From Sporisorium sorghi (lineage: Eukaryota > Basidiomycota > Ustilaginomycetes > Ustilaginales > Ustilaginaceae): a stretch of DNA of 64,000 nucleotides. Positions 37,350 to 47,721 of this stretch are shown piece after piece. Within the stretch, counting starts at the first letter, position 1. Each line of letters begins with the position of its first letter. Location of the stretch: contig JALCCG010000106.1 of assembly GCA_023212695.1 (NCBI GenBank), forward strand, positions 1 through 64,000, in the 5' to 3' direction. The notes under the pieces were generated by a model, which was not told where the DNA came from, did no database searches, and saw nothing but the letters and a program-made list of their open reading frames with translations. A program made the translations under genes and the position numbers.

Positions 37350-39710
37350 CTACCTCTCCTTAGTCGTCGACGACGGCCCCATGCCCGCCTGCTCCTCCCC
37401 TCCTGCCCCAACTGCACCCGCACCCGCACTCCCGCGCTTCCTCCTCGTCTGCCCCTGCTGCCAACTCCTCTTGATCCCATTCACCGCCCTTTTCCCCATC
37501 CTCTGCGTAAAGCTATCCGCCACGTTCTCGCCCATCGCCTTCCTGCGCCTCCTCTTCATCCTCTGCCTAAACTGCCTCTCGATAAACTGGAAGATAATCG
37601 CATCGATCGCGCCCTGTGCAAAGATCAGCCATCTCGACAGCTGATGCAGCCAGTCCCGGGAATTGCGCACCGACGCGCCCGGGTCGGCCAGATCCACCGA
37701 CAGGCGCCCGATCGAGATCGAGAACAACAGACAGTACGCTGCCGGGTACAGCAGCAGCAGGAGCGACGCCTGGCGGTTGAGCGTCGATCCGATGGCCTCG
37801 ACGCCGTTCTCGTCCGCCGACGACGTGGACGACGTACCCGTGTGCACGCCCGCTTCCTCCTTGCCGCCATTGCGCGCGCGGTTCGATTTGGCCACATGCG
37901 CAGGCGGGCCCGCAGTGACGTTCATCCCCCACTTCCAGTCGTTCCCGAGCGACTCCTCGAACGCCTCGTTGCTCGGCATCTCCACTACAACTTCCCCCGG
38001 TAGGATCTGCACCGCACTGCCCCGGCGCTCGCCTGTGAACCCCGACCCCGCTGCCGATCCGTTGCGCGCGCGCGTCATCTCGTCTTCGCCCATCGCGAGG
38101 ATGTCCGCCATGCGCGGGTAGTTGCGCATCGCAGGCGGCGCACGCTGATGCTTGAGATGCTCGACGGGCGGTGTGATCATGTCAAAGTCGCCGGCGTCTT
38201 TGCGTGGACGCATGTGCTGGATCTCCAAGTCGTCGCTCTCGTCGCTCTCGTCGCTGTCGGGTGTGGCGGCTGTGACGTATCGCGGATCGCCCGCCGATGC
38301 ATTGAGTCTGCGTGCAGGCAGTGAGTCTCCCGATCCTCGCGCAAACGAGCCGTTGAGCGGTGCCGTCGATCCTTGTGTCGACAGCGTCGGCGCACCTCCA
38401 CCCCCTGCATACGAGTCGTCCGAGGGCGAGTGCTGGCTGAGGCTCGAGCGGTCGTCGCGCGGCGCATTGGCTTTCTGAATATCAAGCTCGCTCGGTGCAG
38501 CTCTGCGCGGCGCCATGCTGTAATTCGGATCCAACAACCCATACGTAGCCAGTGGCGCGGCTGTCGACGGCTGGTTCATGTCGTACGTCAACAGACCCGA
38601 CAGCGCAGGATCCGCCGCCTGACCATCCGAACCCTTGCGGCGCGGCGCCAACAAGGACGACTCCAACGTGGCCATCTCGACGCTGCCGTCCTTTTCGACG
38701 AGCGAAGACGAGCGGCGATGCTGTGCGGGACGCGCATCGTTCTTGTTGAGCACGTGCGGCGAGACGCGGCTAGCGGACGACGCCTTTCTGCTATGCGCTC
38801 CACCCGCAGCTGACGAGGGAGGACCGCTGTGGCTGTTCTCGACGGTGGGACTTGCTGCGTCGTCGGCAGGCGTAGCAAGCGCGTCCAACAGCGGCTGCTC
38901 GTTGTCCTGCTGCAATGGCTGAAGCTGCTGCTGTTGCTGCTTTGACTGAGTGCCGAAGTGCTGAATCTGGGAGCGGTGAGGGCTCTGGCTGATCGCGTTG
39001 GAGGTGTTGGCCTTGCTGAACAAGTTGGTCCTGCGAAGGAAGAAAAAGAGGTGGGTGTAGAGGCATATGATGACGATGAACACGATGGCTCGCGGCACAA
39101 ACTGGAAGATGCTGGCAAAGTAGAAGCCGGTGGTGAGTGCGCAGTAGCCGCCTCGGAAACCGTAGCCGCCCAGTCCGAAGGCGATGGTGTTGATGGCGAA
39201 GGAAGTCAGCCAAAAGACGGGCCAGAGCCAACGCACACGCCTCTCCACGGCCAAGGTGAACGAGGAGAGCGGGTATACGAGGATCATGTAGGTGATGGCA
39301 GCAATGGACAAGTTCCAAAGATGCTGCGAAAAGATGGAGCTGACGAGGACGTAGCCGAGGAAAGTGCAAGGCCCATCGTGCTGTACGAGGTTGATGTCGG
39401 CGATGAGACAGGCGGTGGTAATGATGATGACTATGGAGGTAACCAAGTCGCTCGTAGCAAGACCGAGGATGAGTGCGTGACGAAGCTTGCGACTTGTGCG
39501 ATTGAGGACGTAGGGGAGGATGATGGCGATGGAGCCGACTAGAGACAAACAGCAGATGGCCATGTCGATGTTGTTGCCGACGGTGCCGACGCTCTCGCGA
39601 TGAAAGGTGTCCGTCTCATTGGTGATGTTGCTGGCGGAGATGACGCGGACGGAGGGATCGTCGGCGTGGATCCACCAGGGTTGAGCTGGATAGAGTGGTG
39701 CGGCACTCAT
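37350..39710 (-). CDS. G-protein-coupled receptor, Gpr1/Git3-like
   Basis: 786 aa seven-helix receptor of the fungal nutrient-sensing Gpr1/Git3 type (Cryptococcus Gpr4 is a basidiomycete member), which would signal through a G-alpha subunit to cAMP-PKA. Helices 1-5 lie within residues 45-240: MAICCLSLVGSIAIILPY, LILGLATSDLVTSIVIII, FLGYVLVSSIFSQHLWNL, LWPVFWLTSFAINTIAFG and AIVFIVIICLYTHLFFFL. A very long Ser/Ala/Asp-rich third cytoplasmic loop of about 400 residues follows. Helices 6-7 (ASLLLLLYPAAYCLLFSI and WLIFAQGAIDAIIFQFIE) form the GPR_Gpa2_C-like end with a basic RQRMKRRRRK tail. N-glycosylation-type NITN and NET sites lie in the N-terminus. The open frame begins at TTG; the ATG at 39710 is used. 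The ligand is unknown. Confidence 0.82.
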   Translation of the reverse strand: MSAAPLYPAQPWWIHADDPSVRVISASNITNETDTFHRESVGTVGNNIDMAICCLSLVGSIAIILPYVLNRTSRKLRHALILGLATSDLVTSIVIIITTACLIADINLVQHDGPCTFLGYVLVSSIFSQHLWNLSIAAITYMILVYPLSSFTLAVERRVRWLWPVFWLTSFAINTIAFGLGGYGFRGGYCALTTGFYFASIFQFVPRAIVFIVIICLYTHLFFFLRRTNLFSKANTSNAISQSPHRSQIQHFGTQSKQQQQQLQPLQQDNEQPLLDALATPADDAASPTVENSHSGPPSSAAGGAHSRKASSASRVSPHVLNKNDARPAQHRRSSSLVEKDGSVEMATLESSLLAPRRKGSDGQAADPALSGLLTYDMNQPSTAAPLATYGLLDPNYSMAPRRAAPSELDIQKANAPRDDRSSLSQHSPSDDSYAGGGGAPTLSTQGSTAPLNGSFARGSGDSLPARRLNASAGDPRYVTAATPDSDESDESDDLEIQHMRPRKDAGDFDMITPPVEHLKHQRAPPAMRNYPRMADILAMGEDEMTRARNGSAAGSGFTGERRGSAVQILPGEVVVEMPSNEAFEESLGNDWKWGMNVTAGPPAHVAKSNRARNGGKEEAGVHTGTSSTSSADENGVEAIGSTLNRQASLLLLLYPAAYCLLFSISIGRLSVDLADPGASVRNSRDWLHQLSRWLIFAQGAIDAIIFQFIERQFRQRMKRRRRKAMGENVADSFTQRMGKRAVNGIKRSWQQGQTRRKRGSAGAGAVGAGGEEQAGMGPSSTTKER

Positions 39711-39836
39711 GATTGCGTGCGCGGAGGTTGGCGCCAAGCGCAGAGGCAGCGAGTGGTGGTTGTGTGGGCGTCAAAAGAAGGGATCGACGGATGAGGTGGG
39801 AGAAAGTCGGAAGCGGCTTGCAGCAGCGTGCAGCAG

Positions 39837-39861
39837 CTAAGCTAGCTAGCTAGCTAGCTAG
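39837..39861. repeat. (GCTA)n microsatellite
   Basis: About six tetranucleotide units, 130 bp upstream of the GPCR start codon. It contains overlapping NheI-like GCTAGC palindromes. Confidence 0.85.
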
Positions 39862-40632
39862 CTGATGGTATGCATACAAAGGACGACGGCGTCGAGAGGA
39901 GGTCCACTTGTCGATATGATGCGCTGGACCGTGCAGAAAGGTACGATGATCCTCTGAGTTGTGTTCAAGTACGGCAGAGCATGAGATCGAGAGCGATGCA
40001 CAGATTTGGGCGTTGAATGAAAGTGAAAGACGAGAATGACCGAAGCGGCGAAAACGCCATGTAAAGAGAGTGTGGCGATGCGGCGGATGAAGCAGACGCA
40101 GTTGCAGATATGAAGGGGACAACAGGAACCTATGTGGCTGTATGTGATGCGAATCGAGTATGAACAGCGGGTCGAGAAGTCAAAGCAGAGAAGGCGCGGG
40201 TGGCGAGGAATTGGTGGATGTACGCGCGAGGTGCTCAAGATGTGGGAGGTTGTCTTTGGTTGTCGAACGAGTCGCTGTAGGATTGCGTGCGAGCGTGTAA
40301 GGTGATGATGATGGTGTCGACAACAACGACGACGAGGAGATGATGGTTTGGTAGAACAAGAAAACTTGGTTCGACAGGCGCACAAAGACAGAAAGTCAAC
40401 GACAAAGGAGAACGAAGGCACAAATCCACAGTCAGCGCTGTTCAGCAGCAGTCAACGGCAAGCGGAACAGCGTCAGTCAGCGCCATCAAAGAGCTCAACC
40501 AGCAGGACAAGGGCACATGCTCAGCCCAAATTTCAAATTAGAGAAAAATGAAATAAAATTGCAAGTTCGCAGTTCGGGCCTCTTGGGCGTATATACATCC
40601 CAAGAGAGCATTTGGAAATTGGATTTCACTCC

Positions 40633-40658
40633 TTTTTTTTTTTTTTTTTTTTTTTTTT
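40633..40658. repeat. T homopolymer (26 bases)
   Basis: An uninterrupted T run in the GPCR-DnaJ spacer. Confidence 0.85.
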
Positions 40659-41224
40659 GGACTTGATTTCGATTTCTCGCTGTTGTTTTGATCAGAGATT
40701 CAAAAGGAAAATCTACTTGAGAAAACAAAAGGCGGCAAAGAAAATTGAGATCGACAGTCGCTTGCTCGCTTGCTCGCTTGCTTTGCTCGAAAAGCATCGT
40801 CGGATAGCATACCGAATTCTTTCCTTTCCTGCCCTGCAAGCAAGCATCGACAATCTGATTCGATCGGTTGATCTTTCGGCGAAACAGTCACCTGCACAGC
40901 ACCACACGGTACAGTAGCCTAGCTGCACGAGCTGGGCAGACGCGGTCTTTGCAACTCTAAGCGAGCCCGTGTGGGAAAAAAAATAAAACATATAATTTGA
41001 AAATCACTCTTCTCACCGACGTTAGCGATCACCCTGCTCATCCCTCCCTTTGCATGCTGTGACAGAAGATGAACGACTGGTCTGATCGATCTATGATGAG
41101 CAGAGTTGGTGGAGGCAAGGATGGAACGAAAAGCTGATCATTGACCAAAGACAGAAAAGCAAGAAAAGAAAATCCGGCACTGAGATGCAGGTACATGCCG
41201 GTTTTCGCTCTGGCCAGGCACGTA

Positions 41225-41262
41225 GCAAGCTAGCAAGCTAGCAAGCTTGCAAGCTAGCAAGC
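41225..41262. repeat. Short GCAAGCTA/GCAAGCTT tandem repeat
   Basis: About five units of an 8-bp GCAAGCTN repeat, each containing or abutting AAGCTT or GCTAGC palindromes. It is in the same spacer as the (GCTA)n tract. Confidence 0.75.
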
Positions 41263-41822
41263 TTCAGAGCTGCATGGCTCAGCTGCAATCCACCGAGTTA
41301 ACCTACCCGCCCACAACAGTCTCACTTTTCGCTGCTACTGCTGCTGCTCACCGAAGCGTTTCATTATCGTCCTGTCTTGTGCTCTTCAAATGCCGTCCGA
41401 CGCCACACAACAGGCAGATGTGCATCTCAGTCGGGCATCTCGTTCTTTGCTCGCCTGCCTCGCTACCGTGAGAGCGAAACAAGCAGCCGAGATGAGCGAG
41501 CTTAGGCGAGCCGGTCCCGAGTGGTAACGTCTGATAAGTTCAGTCGACGTGCTCGTTGGCTGTTTGACTTGTTCTTGAAAAAGCCGCTTTTGAATTTCGC
41601 GTCGCCTTGGAATTTGTGAGCTAGGTAGGCCTAACATGCTGAGATTTTTTGATTTTTTTTTTGATTTTTTTTTTTTTTTTTTTTCCTTCGAAAGGCGAAG
41701 CATCTTGGGGTTTTGCGAGACAAGACCATCTCAACAGCTAACAGACGAAAGGTTGAGGGATGCAGATGCATTCCTGTGCTAGAAAGCGGTACAAGTACAA
41801 AATAAGGCCGACCGTGCATTGC

Positions 41823-43385
41823 TCAGCTGGAATTAGCAGGAACAGGTGTGGTAGCTGGGTTTGGTGGTGCGCTTGTCCGTGCTGTTTCTTCGCTTGACGT
41901 GGATGTGATGATCGGAGGAGCTACCGTCTCGCTAGGCTGTTGTACCGTATCTGACGGTCCAATTGGCGTTGGTGCCGCGTCTTGCTTGGTCGTTTCAGTT
42001 TGTGTCGATGGCGCTGAAGCAGATGCTGCGTGTGAGGCATCGACAAGCGGTTCTGATCCGGATGCTATAGCTGGTTCGTCGGCTTGTGATGTAGGAGCGA
42101 CGGGCGCATCGCTGGTCGGATCATCTGCGCTGGAAGCAAGACTTTCGTCGATTGCTTCCGTCTTGATATCGCTCCTCGATGTTGCGTCATGCATCGTACT
42201 CGTCGCTTCTTCCGCTTTCACTGCCTCCAATGGCTCTTCCTTGACTCTGATCAAAGGCTCCTCATCCCTCTCTTTCTCCTTCTCCACCTTGACCTCTACA
42301 CCTTTGCTCTCATCCACCATCAGCGCCGGCTGCGGATGTTGCTGCAATAGACTCCTGCACAACAGCACCGCATCGATCTGTTCGAACACCCTCTCCTCGT
42401 CCACTGTCATCTCTCTCCCCCCTTCTCCCCCCTTGCCCTCCTCCTTTCTGAAAGGCCTCAACTCTCGCGCCAAGCTCTGCAGCATCCTCACCTTGATCGC
42501 CTCCGCCGCAGCGTCCAGCGTCTGCGCCCTAATCTTGATCGCGGCGAGCTGTCTCTCCGCCAACGCCACCTTATCATTCCGATCCCGCGGCGGCGGAGCT
42601 CCCCCATCCTGACCGTACTCGAGCACATCGAGCGCCGCACTAAGCTGTAGCGACGCAAAGAAAAAGTTCACAAACAGCCAATGCGCCAGCTGCCGTACAT
42701 CACTAATCGTCGTATTCGGCAGCAGCAGTGTCATCCACGTTGGGTACTCTGGCGACACGAGCAGCTGCAGTTCGAACGCGAGCAGCGCAAACAGGCTGGC
42801 TAGGCGCCAGAAGCTCAGCCCATCCGTCCTTGTCCCGCTGCTGGAGATGTACCCCACCGCAGCGTACATGACTGGGTTGACCGTGTAGAACGCCACTAGA
42901 CCCATGATGCCGCGGCGCATGTGGTCGCGGGAGGACTCGCAGTCCTTCCACTCAGCCACCGCGGGGCCGAACCGGTCGTACGCGAACCGCCGCACGGGGT
43001 CGGACAGCACATCGTGCGCCCGGCGCAAGGCTATAAAAACCCCCTCGTCTGCAGCGGCGCCGACTTTGTCCGGGTGGTACCGCCGCGCGAGCGCGCGGAA
43101 GGAGCGCCGGACTCCCTCCGCATCCACATCCAGCGGTAGGCTAAGCAGCTGGTAGTAGTTCGGCACTGCCGTCGTGGCGGCCTGGTGGAGCTGGTAGAGG
43201 AGTGTACCGATGACCACGGCGGTCCGGGAGAGCTGCAGGTGGTTGTTGCGTAAGCGCTGTGCAGACGGTGCGGGGGGAGAGACGAGGTGGAGAGAGTAGC
43301 ATAGGTTGATCAGGAGAGATGAGCCGAGCGAGGGCCACCACCACCACGTGAGCAGCGAGCCGAACTGCAGTAGATCCGGCGTCAT
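41823..43385 (-). CDS. Membrane-associated DnaJ-domain (Hsp40) protein
   Basis: 520 aa co-chaperone that would stimulate an Hsp70 at a membrane. A short hydrophobic N-terminus (LLTWWWWPSLGSSLLINLCY, about 11-30) may be a signal anchor. The J domain spans about 77-140 with the essential HPD at 104-106, and ends RFAYDRFGP. Two more hydrophobic segments follow at about 160-180 (GLVAFYTVNPVMYAAVGYIS) and 190-215 (ASLFALLAFELQLLVS), then LAHWLFVNFFFASLQLSA near 235-255. This arrangement is seen in fungal multi-pass J-proteins of the ER or mitochondria. The C-terminal 200 residues are Ser/Glu/Ala/Thr-rich and probably disordered. The ATG at 43385 is the start. It shares a 326-bp promoter with NOC3. 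Confidence 0.82.
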   Translation of the reverse strand: MTPDLLQFGSLLTWWWWPSLGSSLLINLCYSLHLVSPPAPSAQRLRNNHLQLSRTAVVIGTLLYQLHQAATTAVPNYYQLLSLPLDVDAEGVRRSFRALARRYHPDKVGAAADEGVFIALRRAHDVLSDPVRRFAYDRFGPAVAEWKDCESSRDHMRRGIMGLVAFYTVNPVMYAAVGYISSSGTRTDGLSFWRLASLFALLAFELQLLVSPEYPTWMTLLLPNTTISDVRQLAHWLFVNFFFASLQLSAALDVLEYGQDGGAPPPRDRNDKVALAERQLAAIKIRAQTLDAAAEAIKVRMLQSLARELRPFRKEEGKGGEGGREMTVDEERVFEQIDAVLLCRSLLQQHPQPALMVDESKGVEVKVEKEKERDEEPLIRVKEEPLEAVKAEEATSTMHDATSRSDIKTEAIDESLASSADDPTSDAPVAPTSQADEPAIASGSEPLVDASHAASASAPSTQTETTKQDAAPTPIGPSDTVQQPSETVAPPIITSTSSEETARTSAPPNPATTPVPANSS

Positions 43386-43576
43386 TGCTGTCGTTCCGCG
43401 TCTGGATGTGAGCTGTTGATACAGCTGCGGCGTGGCTGGTGTTGGCAGTCAGGTGGTGTGTTGATGGATGGTGGTCAATGGTCAGTCTGTGCGAAGGGTC
43501 TTCTTTGGCTGTCACATTCCGCGTCGGATTGCGGAGAGAAATCACAATTATGTAAGCGTGACAAGGCGGAAAAAGT

Positions 43577-43608
<32 letters not shown>

Positions 43609-43711
43609 CTTCTTTTCTGGAAAAAGGGTCCTTCGGATGTTCCTTGCTCCTTGCTCCTCCTCCTCGTCGACCTTCCACCTTTACTCAGCCATTGAGGAAA
43701 GAGGTGCAAAC
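43386..43711. promoter_or_regulatory. Divergent promoter of the DnaJ gene and NOC3
   Basis: 326 bp with a 29-base T run at 43580-43608 placed 104 bp before the NOC3 start. No gene. Confidence 0.6.
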
Positions 43712-46700
43712 ATGCCGCCCAAACGCAAGACCGCCCCATCTTCTGCGGCCAGCAGCAGCAGCAGCAGACCTGCCGCCAAAAAGTCCAACCGCACCAAACA
43801 ACCAACACAAAGACCCAAACTCGCCGCTCAGCTCGACATGTACATTCGCAGATCCGACGACGAGGACGAGTCCGATGACGACGACTCACCCGCAGCTTCC
43901 ACTTCCAAGCAGCAAGCTTCGAAGATTGTTGCAGTGCAAGAGCAAGATTACGAACCGGAATCGGACGAAGCCTCGCATGTTTCGTCTGACGACGACGTCA
44001 GCGATGACGATGGCGATGTCGAGGGCGCCAAAGTCAGAACGGTGTCTGCGGCCAACTTGGCGTTCCTGTCCGGGCTGGACAAGAACAAGGCGATCGACGT
44101 CTCGCAGAAGGACGCTAAGCAGAAAGCCAAAGACCTCAAACGATCTGATCGGAAGGAATTCGAAGAGGAGAGGAAGCGCATCGCTGCTGAAAAGAAGGCA
44201 AGGCTCGCTCAGCCGCCGTCATCGGACGAGGAGGATTTCAGCGATGAAGGTTTGAGCGATGAAGACGACGACGACGACGAGATTGAGCTGGAACGCAAGG
44301 GCGAGAAGAAAAACTACCAGGAGTATAGCGACGTTTCCGAGGGTGAAGAGGTGGGTGCCTCTTCCGACGACGACGAGCCGGTCCAGCGCCGTCCCGCTAA
44401 GAAAGTCAACGACGAGGACGCCGAGGCAGCCTACCTTGCGAGACTGGGCAAGAGGAAGGCGAGAGAGCAGTACGAGGACCAAGTCGAGCGGCGCAAGAGA
44501 GTCAATGCCAAGCTGCCTGTTCGCAAGCTTGATGGGGATGTCTCGGCGGATAGCAGCGACGAGGATGTTGATCTGCTCGATGACGACGACGATGACGAGG
44601 TCGAGCACGCAGAGGAGGGAGAGGGAGACTACAGACAAGAAAGCGAAGCGGAGGGACTCGGCTCATCAGACGACGATGCCAACGCTCCTCAAACCACCGC
44701 GAGCCGAGCCGTCCACGCTCCACTCCCGCGCTCCGCCCGCCCCGACAGCGACTCGGACGACGAGCAGCCCGCTCCCGCTCCCACCCTCGCCCCTCTCTCA
44801 TCCATCACACACTCGTCACGCTTCAACCTCACGGCGCCCTACGAGATCCTCCTCACCTCGCACCCCTGTCGCCTCCCCCCACCGCCCACTTCCACCAACC
44901 GCAAAGCTCTGCTTCAGCACAAAGCCCAACTCGCCGCCGCACAGAAGCAAACTCTGCTCCTCGCACGCAACCAGATCGCCTCCCTGGCATCCCAAATCGT
45001 CGCCGATCCAGAGAACAACCTCGGCCTGCTCAAACGCCTCGCCGTCTTTGCAGCCGCCACCGTCTCCGCGCCGCCCGAGAAGATCCCCGAGATCCGCGCC
45101 GAGCAGGCCGCCGCCAAGCCGCACGGCGCGCCAGCGAGACCGGTCAAACTGCCCGTACCAGCGGCAGTGCGGCAGCTGGCCATGCTGTCGATGCTCGCCG
45201 TATTCGTCGACGTTCTGCCAGGGTATCGCATTCGAAGTCTGACGGAGAAGGAGCAGGAGGAGAAGGTCGGGCAGCAAGTGGCGAGGCGGCGAGAGTTCGA
45301 AGCGGGGTTGGTTGGAGTGTACCGCGATTTTCTCGAGATGTGCGAGGCCGAGCTCAAAGCCGCTGCTGCTGCTTCCGCCTCCACTGACGCCAAAAAGAAG
45401 CCGGGGGTGGGGCAGCTGGAGAAAGCAGCCGTCAAAGTGTTCACCACCCTCGCCGTTCGCGCGGTGCACTTCAACTTCCGCACCAACATTATCGGCGTTG
45501 TCGTGGCGCGTATGTCGCGTAGGCGGTGGGGTGCGGACGAAGTTGCGTGCTTCGACGCCATCCGCACCGTGATCCTTTCGGATCTGACGGGCGAGGTGTC
45601 GCTCGAAGTGGTCCGTTTGATCCATCGCATGACGAAGGAGCGTCGGTACAAGGTCAACTCGCGCGTGCTCGATCTGCTGCTGCACCTGCGCCTGCGCGAC
45701 GAGCTGGGCAACAAGCGCTCCTCCACCACCACCTCTACGGATCCGGACGCCGAAGCCGCCCGGGCTGCACGCGAGCACGCCGAGCGCCGCGCCGCCATGA
45801 AAGCGCGCGAGAAACGCGGCAAAGCCGGCGGCAAGTTTAGCTCCAAGGACGTGCGCAAGGGCGTCGCGACGCATCTGAGCAAGAAGCAGGTCAAGAAGCA
45901 AAAAGAGCTCAAGGCGATCGAGGACGAGATGAAGGAGGCTGAAGCCACGGTCGATCTCGAAGAACGCGAGCGCAACCAGACAGAAACGCTGAAGCTCGTG
46001 TTCGTGCTCTACTTCACCGTGCTCAAGCGCGACGTGGGCAGCGTGGCGCTCGGCGTGCTCGAGAGCACCATGCGCGGGCTCAGCATGTACGCGCACCGCG
46101 TCAACGTCGACTTTTTCCGCGACCTGCTGGCGGTGCTCAAGCAGCACGTCGCCGTCAACGCTGCGCTGCTGCACGATAGCAATGCGCCGGACTCGGATGG
46201 CGAGCACAGCGACGATTCCGAGGACGACGAGGCGGAAAACGTGCTTCTGGATCAAACGACTTTGACGAAAATCATGCGGCACATGATCGTCGCGCTGAAA
46301 ACCACCTTCGACCTGTTCTTGGGCCAGGTGGAGGGGAGCATCCTCAACCTCGACCTGACCGACGTCCTCGGGCATTTTTACTATGTGCTCTTCTTCCTGC
46401 CGTTTGTCAACGAGTCGCACCTCGCCTTTACCTCGGCCACGGGGACGAGCAGCGTGGTGGATCTGGCGCTCGACTCGCTGTACGCCATCCTGATCCGCAG
46501 CCGCACGCGGTTTGCGCCGCACGTGCTTGCGGCGTTTGCCAAGCGGCTCGCGATCGTCAGTTTGCATTTGCCCAATGCGGGCGCGTCCAAGAAGGTGTTG
46601 AAGATTGTGGCGCACCTGCTGACGCACCAGTCGACGAGCAGCAGCGCGGTGGGCCAGCTCGCGCTGCTGGATCTCGAGGACAGGAGCAGGAACGGCAGCT

Positions 46701-46852
46701 ACGCGCAAGAGGGCGCGAATCTGAATACGTCGGGCGTGCTGGAGAGCGGCCAGACGATTCTGTGGGAGCTGTGCCAGTTGAAGAAGATTGGCAATGCAGA
46801 GGTGGCGGACGAGGCGGATCGCATTTGGGCGCTGAAGGATGAGGCGTTGTAG
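43712..46852 (+). CDS. NOC3: Nucleolar complex protein 3 (ribosome biogenesis / replication)
   Basis: 1046 aa Noc3 family protein. With Noc2 it escorts pre-60S particles from nucleolus to nucleoplasm, and in yeast it also contributes to replication licensing. The N-terminus is basic, then strongly acidic with several Asp/Glu runs (40-310). Conserved Noc3 sequence includes RPKLAAQLDMYIRR and the block LAMLSMLAVFVDVLPGYRIRS with LTEKEQEEK, the family's signature region, near 485-520. Helical-repeat sequence continues to the C-terminus with the CBF/Mak21-type region near 760-980 (LKLVFVLYFTVLKR through VDLALDSLYAILI). The frame opens at an earlier ATG at 43637, but MPPKRKTAP at 43712 is the more natural start and follows AGGTGCAAAC. 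Single exon. Confidence 0.88.
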   Translation: MPPKRKTAPSSAASSSSSRPAAKKSNRTKQPTQRPKLAAQLDMYIRRSDDEDESDDDDSPAASTSKQQASKIVAVQEQDYEPESDEASHVSSDDDVSDDDGDVEGAKVRTVSAANLAFLSGLDKNKAIDVSQKDAKQKAKDLKRSDRKEFEEERKRIAAEKKARLAQPPSSDEEDFSDEGLSDEDDDDDEIELERKGEKKNYQEYSDVSEGEEVGASSDDDEPVQRRPAKKVNDEDAEAAYLARLGKRKAREQYEDQVERRKRVNAKLPVRKLDGDVSADSSDEDVDLLDDDDDDEVEHAEEGEGDYRQESEAEGLGSSDDDANAPQTTASRAVHAPLPRSARPDSDSDDEQPAPAPTLAPLSSITHSSRFNLTAPYEILLTSHPCRLPPPPTSTNRKALLQHKAQLAAAQKQTLLLARNQIASLASQIVADPENNLGLLKRLAVFAAATVSAPPEKIPEIRAEQAAAKPHGAPARPVKLPVPAAVRQLAMLSMLAVFVDVLPGYRIRSLTEKEQEEKVGQQVARRREFEAGLVGVYRDFLEMCEAELKAAAAASASTDAKKKPGVGQLEKAAVKVFTTLAVRAVHFNFRTNIIGVVVARMSRRRWGADEVACFDAIRTVILSDLTGEVSLEVVRLIHRMTKERRYKVNSRVLDLLLHLRLRDELGNKRSSTTTSTDPDAEAARAAREHAERRAAMKAREKRGKAGGKFSSKDVRKGVATHLSKKQVKKQKELKAIEDEMKEAEATVDLEERERNQTETLKLVFVLYFTVLKRDVGSVALGVLESTMRGLSMYAHRVNVDFFRDLLAVLKQHVAVNAALLHDSNAPDSDGEHSDDSEDDEAENVLLDQTTLTKIMRHMIVALKTTFDLFLGQVEGSILNLDLTDVLGHFYYVLFFLPFVNESHLAFTSATGTSSVVDLALDSLYAILIRSRTRFAPHVLAAFAKRLAIVSLHLPNAGASKKVLKIVAHLLTHQSTSSSAVGQLALLDLEDRSRNGSYAQEGANLNTSGVLESGQTILWELCQLKKIGNAEVADEADRIWALKDEAL

Positions 46853-46944
46853 AGAGGGAGAGCATTGAATGTGAACAGTTGTTGCGGACGATGTCGTCTA
46901 GGTGAACAGTGTGACAAGCTGTTGCAGACATTGGTTTACACGGT

Positions 46945-47120
46945 GAGACGGGTCACACATCGTTTCGACGAGTGAACCAAGCGAGACAGCCAACTCACAT
47001 CGTCTCGACCAGTGAAACAGAGTGGAAGGTCCAACACAACTCGTTTCGACTGTGGAAGGAGAGACAGCAGCCCCCGTCCGCTTCGACGAGTCAACACAGC
47101 GAGACAAGTCAACACGGCGA
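46945..47120. repeat. Imperfect minisatellite, about four units of roughly 40-45 bp
   Basis: A recurrent core reads TCGTTTCGACGAGTGAA or close variants and is followed by a GAGACA-type element and TCAACA/CCAAC. Cores fall at about 46961, 47002, 47041 and 47079. Divergence between units is moderate, so the array is old. Confidence 0.65.
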
Positions 47121-47686
47121 GATCGCAACACCTAACGTCTCTTCTTTCACATTGTGACTAATGTCCGTCGTGTGACGGAAAACCCCCCTTCGCCGCCTCC
47201 TGAGTCGCGAACTGGCCCTTCTCTTCATCAATTCATGCTTCTCTTCGTGGACTGAGTTGACTGAGTCTCGATCTACCTCTTGTCCGCTTTCGCTTTCTTG
47301 GTCCGCTCTCCGTCCCGGACATGCATGTCAGCCTCTACGCCCCACTGCAACCAGCACGAATCGTTCTCGACGCCGATCGGGCACGGACACTGTTTACAGA
47401 GTCGGCCGTCCTGTCACGCTTGACCGTGCTTCTCCCCCATGAGCGCATGCTCAGCCCGGCTCCCAGTCACACTGTCCTTCTCAAGCACTCACGTAACTCG
47501 CTCCCTGGTACACTTCGCTCACTCATATCGATGTCGCACACCTCGATCCTTCATCCATGTCACGCACTCAAGTCCATCTCAGACACTCACTCCCTCTTCC
47601 ATTTCTCACCGTACACATGCACGCCCTCGACCCGCTTCCCACTCGCACACCTTCAACCTCCTTCACTCACACCTCCTTCCGACGCG

Positions 47687-47688
<2 letters not shown>

Positions 47689-47710
<22 letters not shown>
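47689..47710. repeat. (CA)n microsatellite
   Basis: About ten CA units followed by CACG variants, in the convergent spacer downstream of NOC3. Confidence 0.8.

Positions 47711-47721
<11 letters not shown>

Larger units (their letters stand above)
39711..41822. other. Large intergenic region between the GPCR and DnaJ genes
   Basis: 2.1 kb with no supportable gene. It contains a (GCTA)n tract at about 39837-39861, a T run at 40633-40658, an imperfect AAGCTAGC/AAGCTTGC repeat at about 41225-41262, and interrupted T runs at 41645-41684. The small open frames on either strand have no family features. Confidence 0.5.

Noticed and set aside
44816..46708. 630-aa open frame antisense to NOC3
   Set aside because: Same shadow effect; no recognisable domain, and the plus-strand frame is clearly NOC3.
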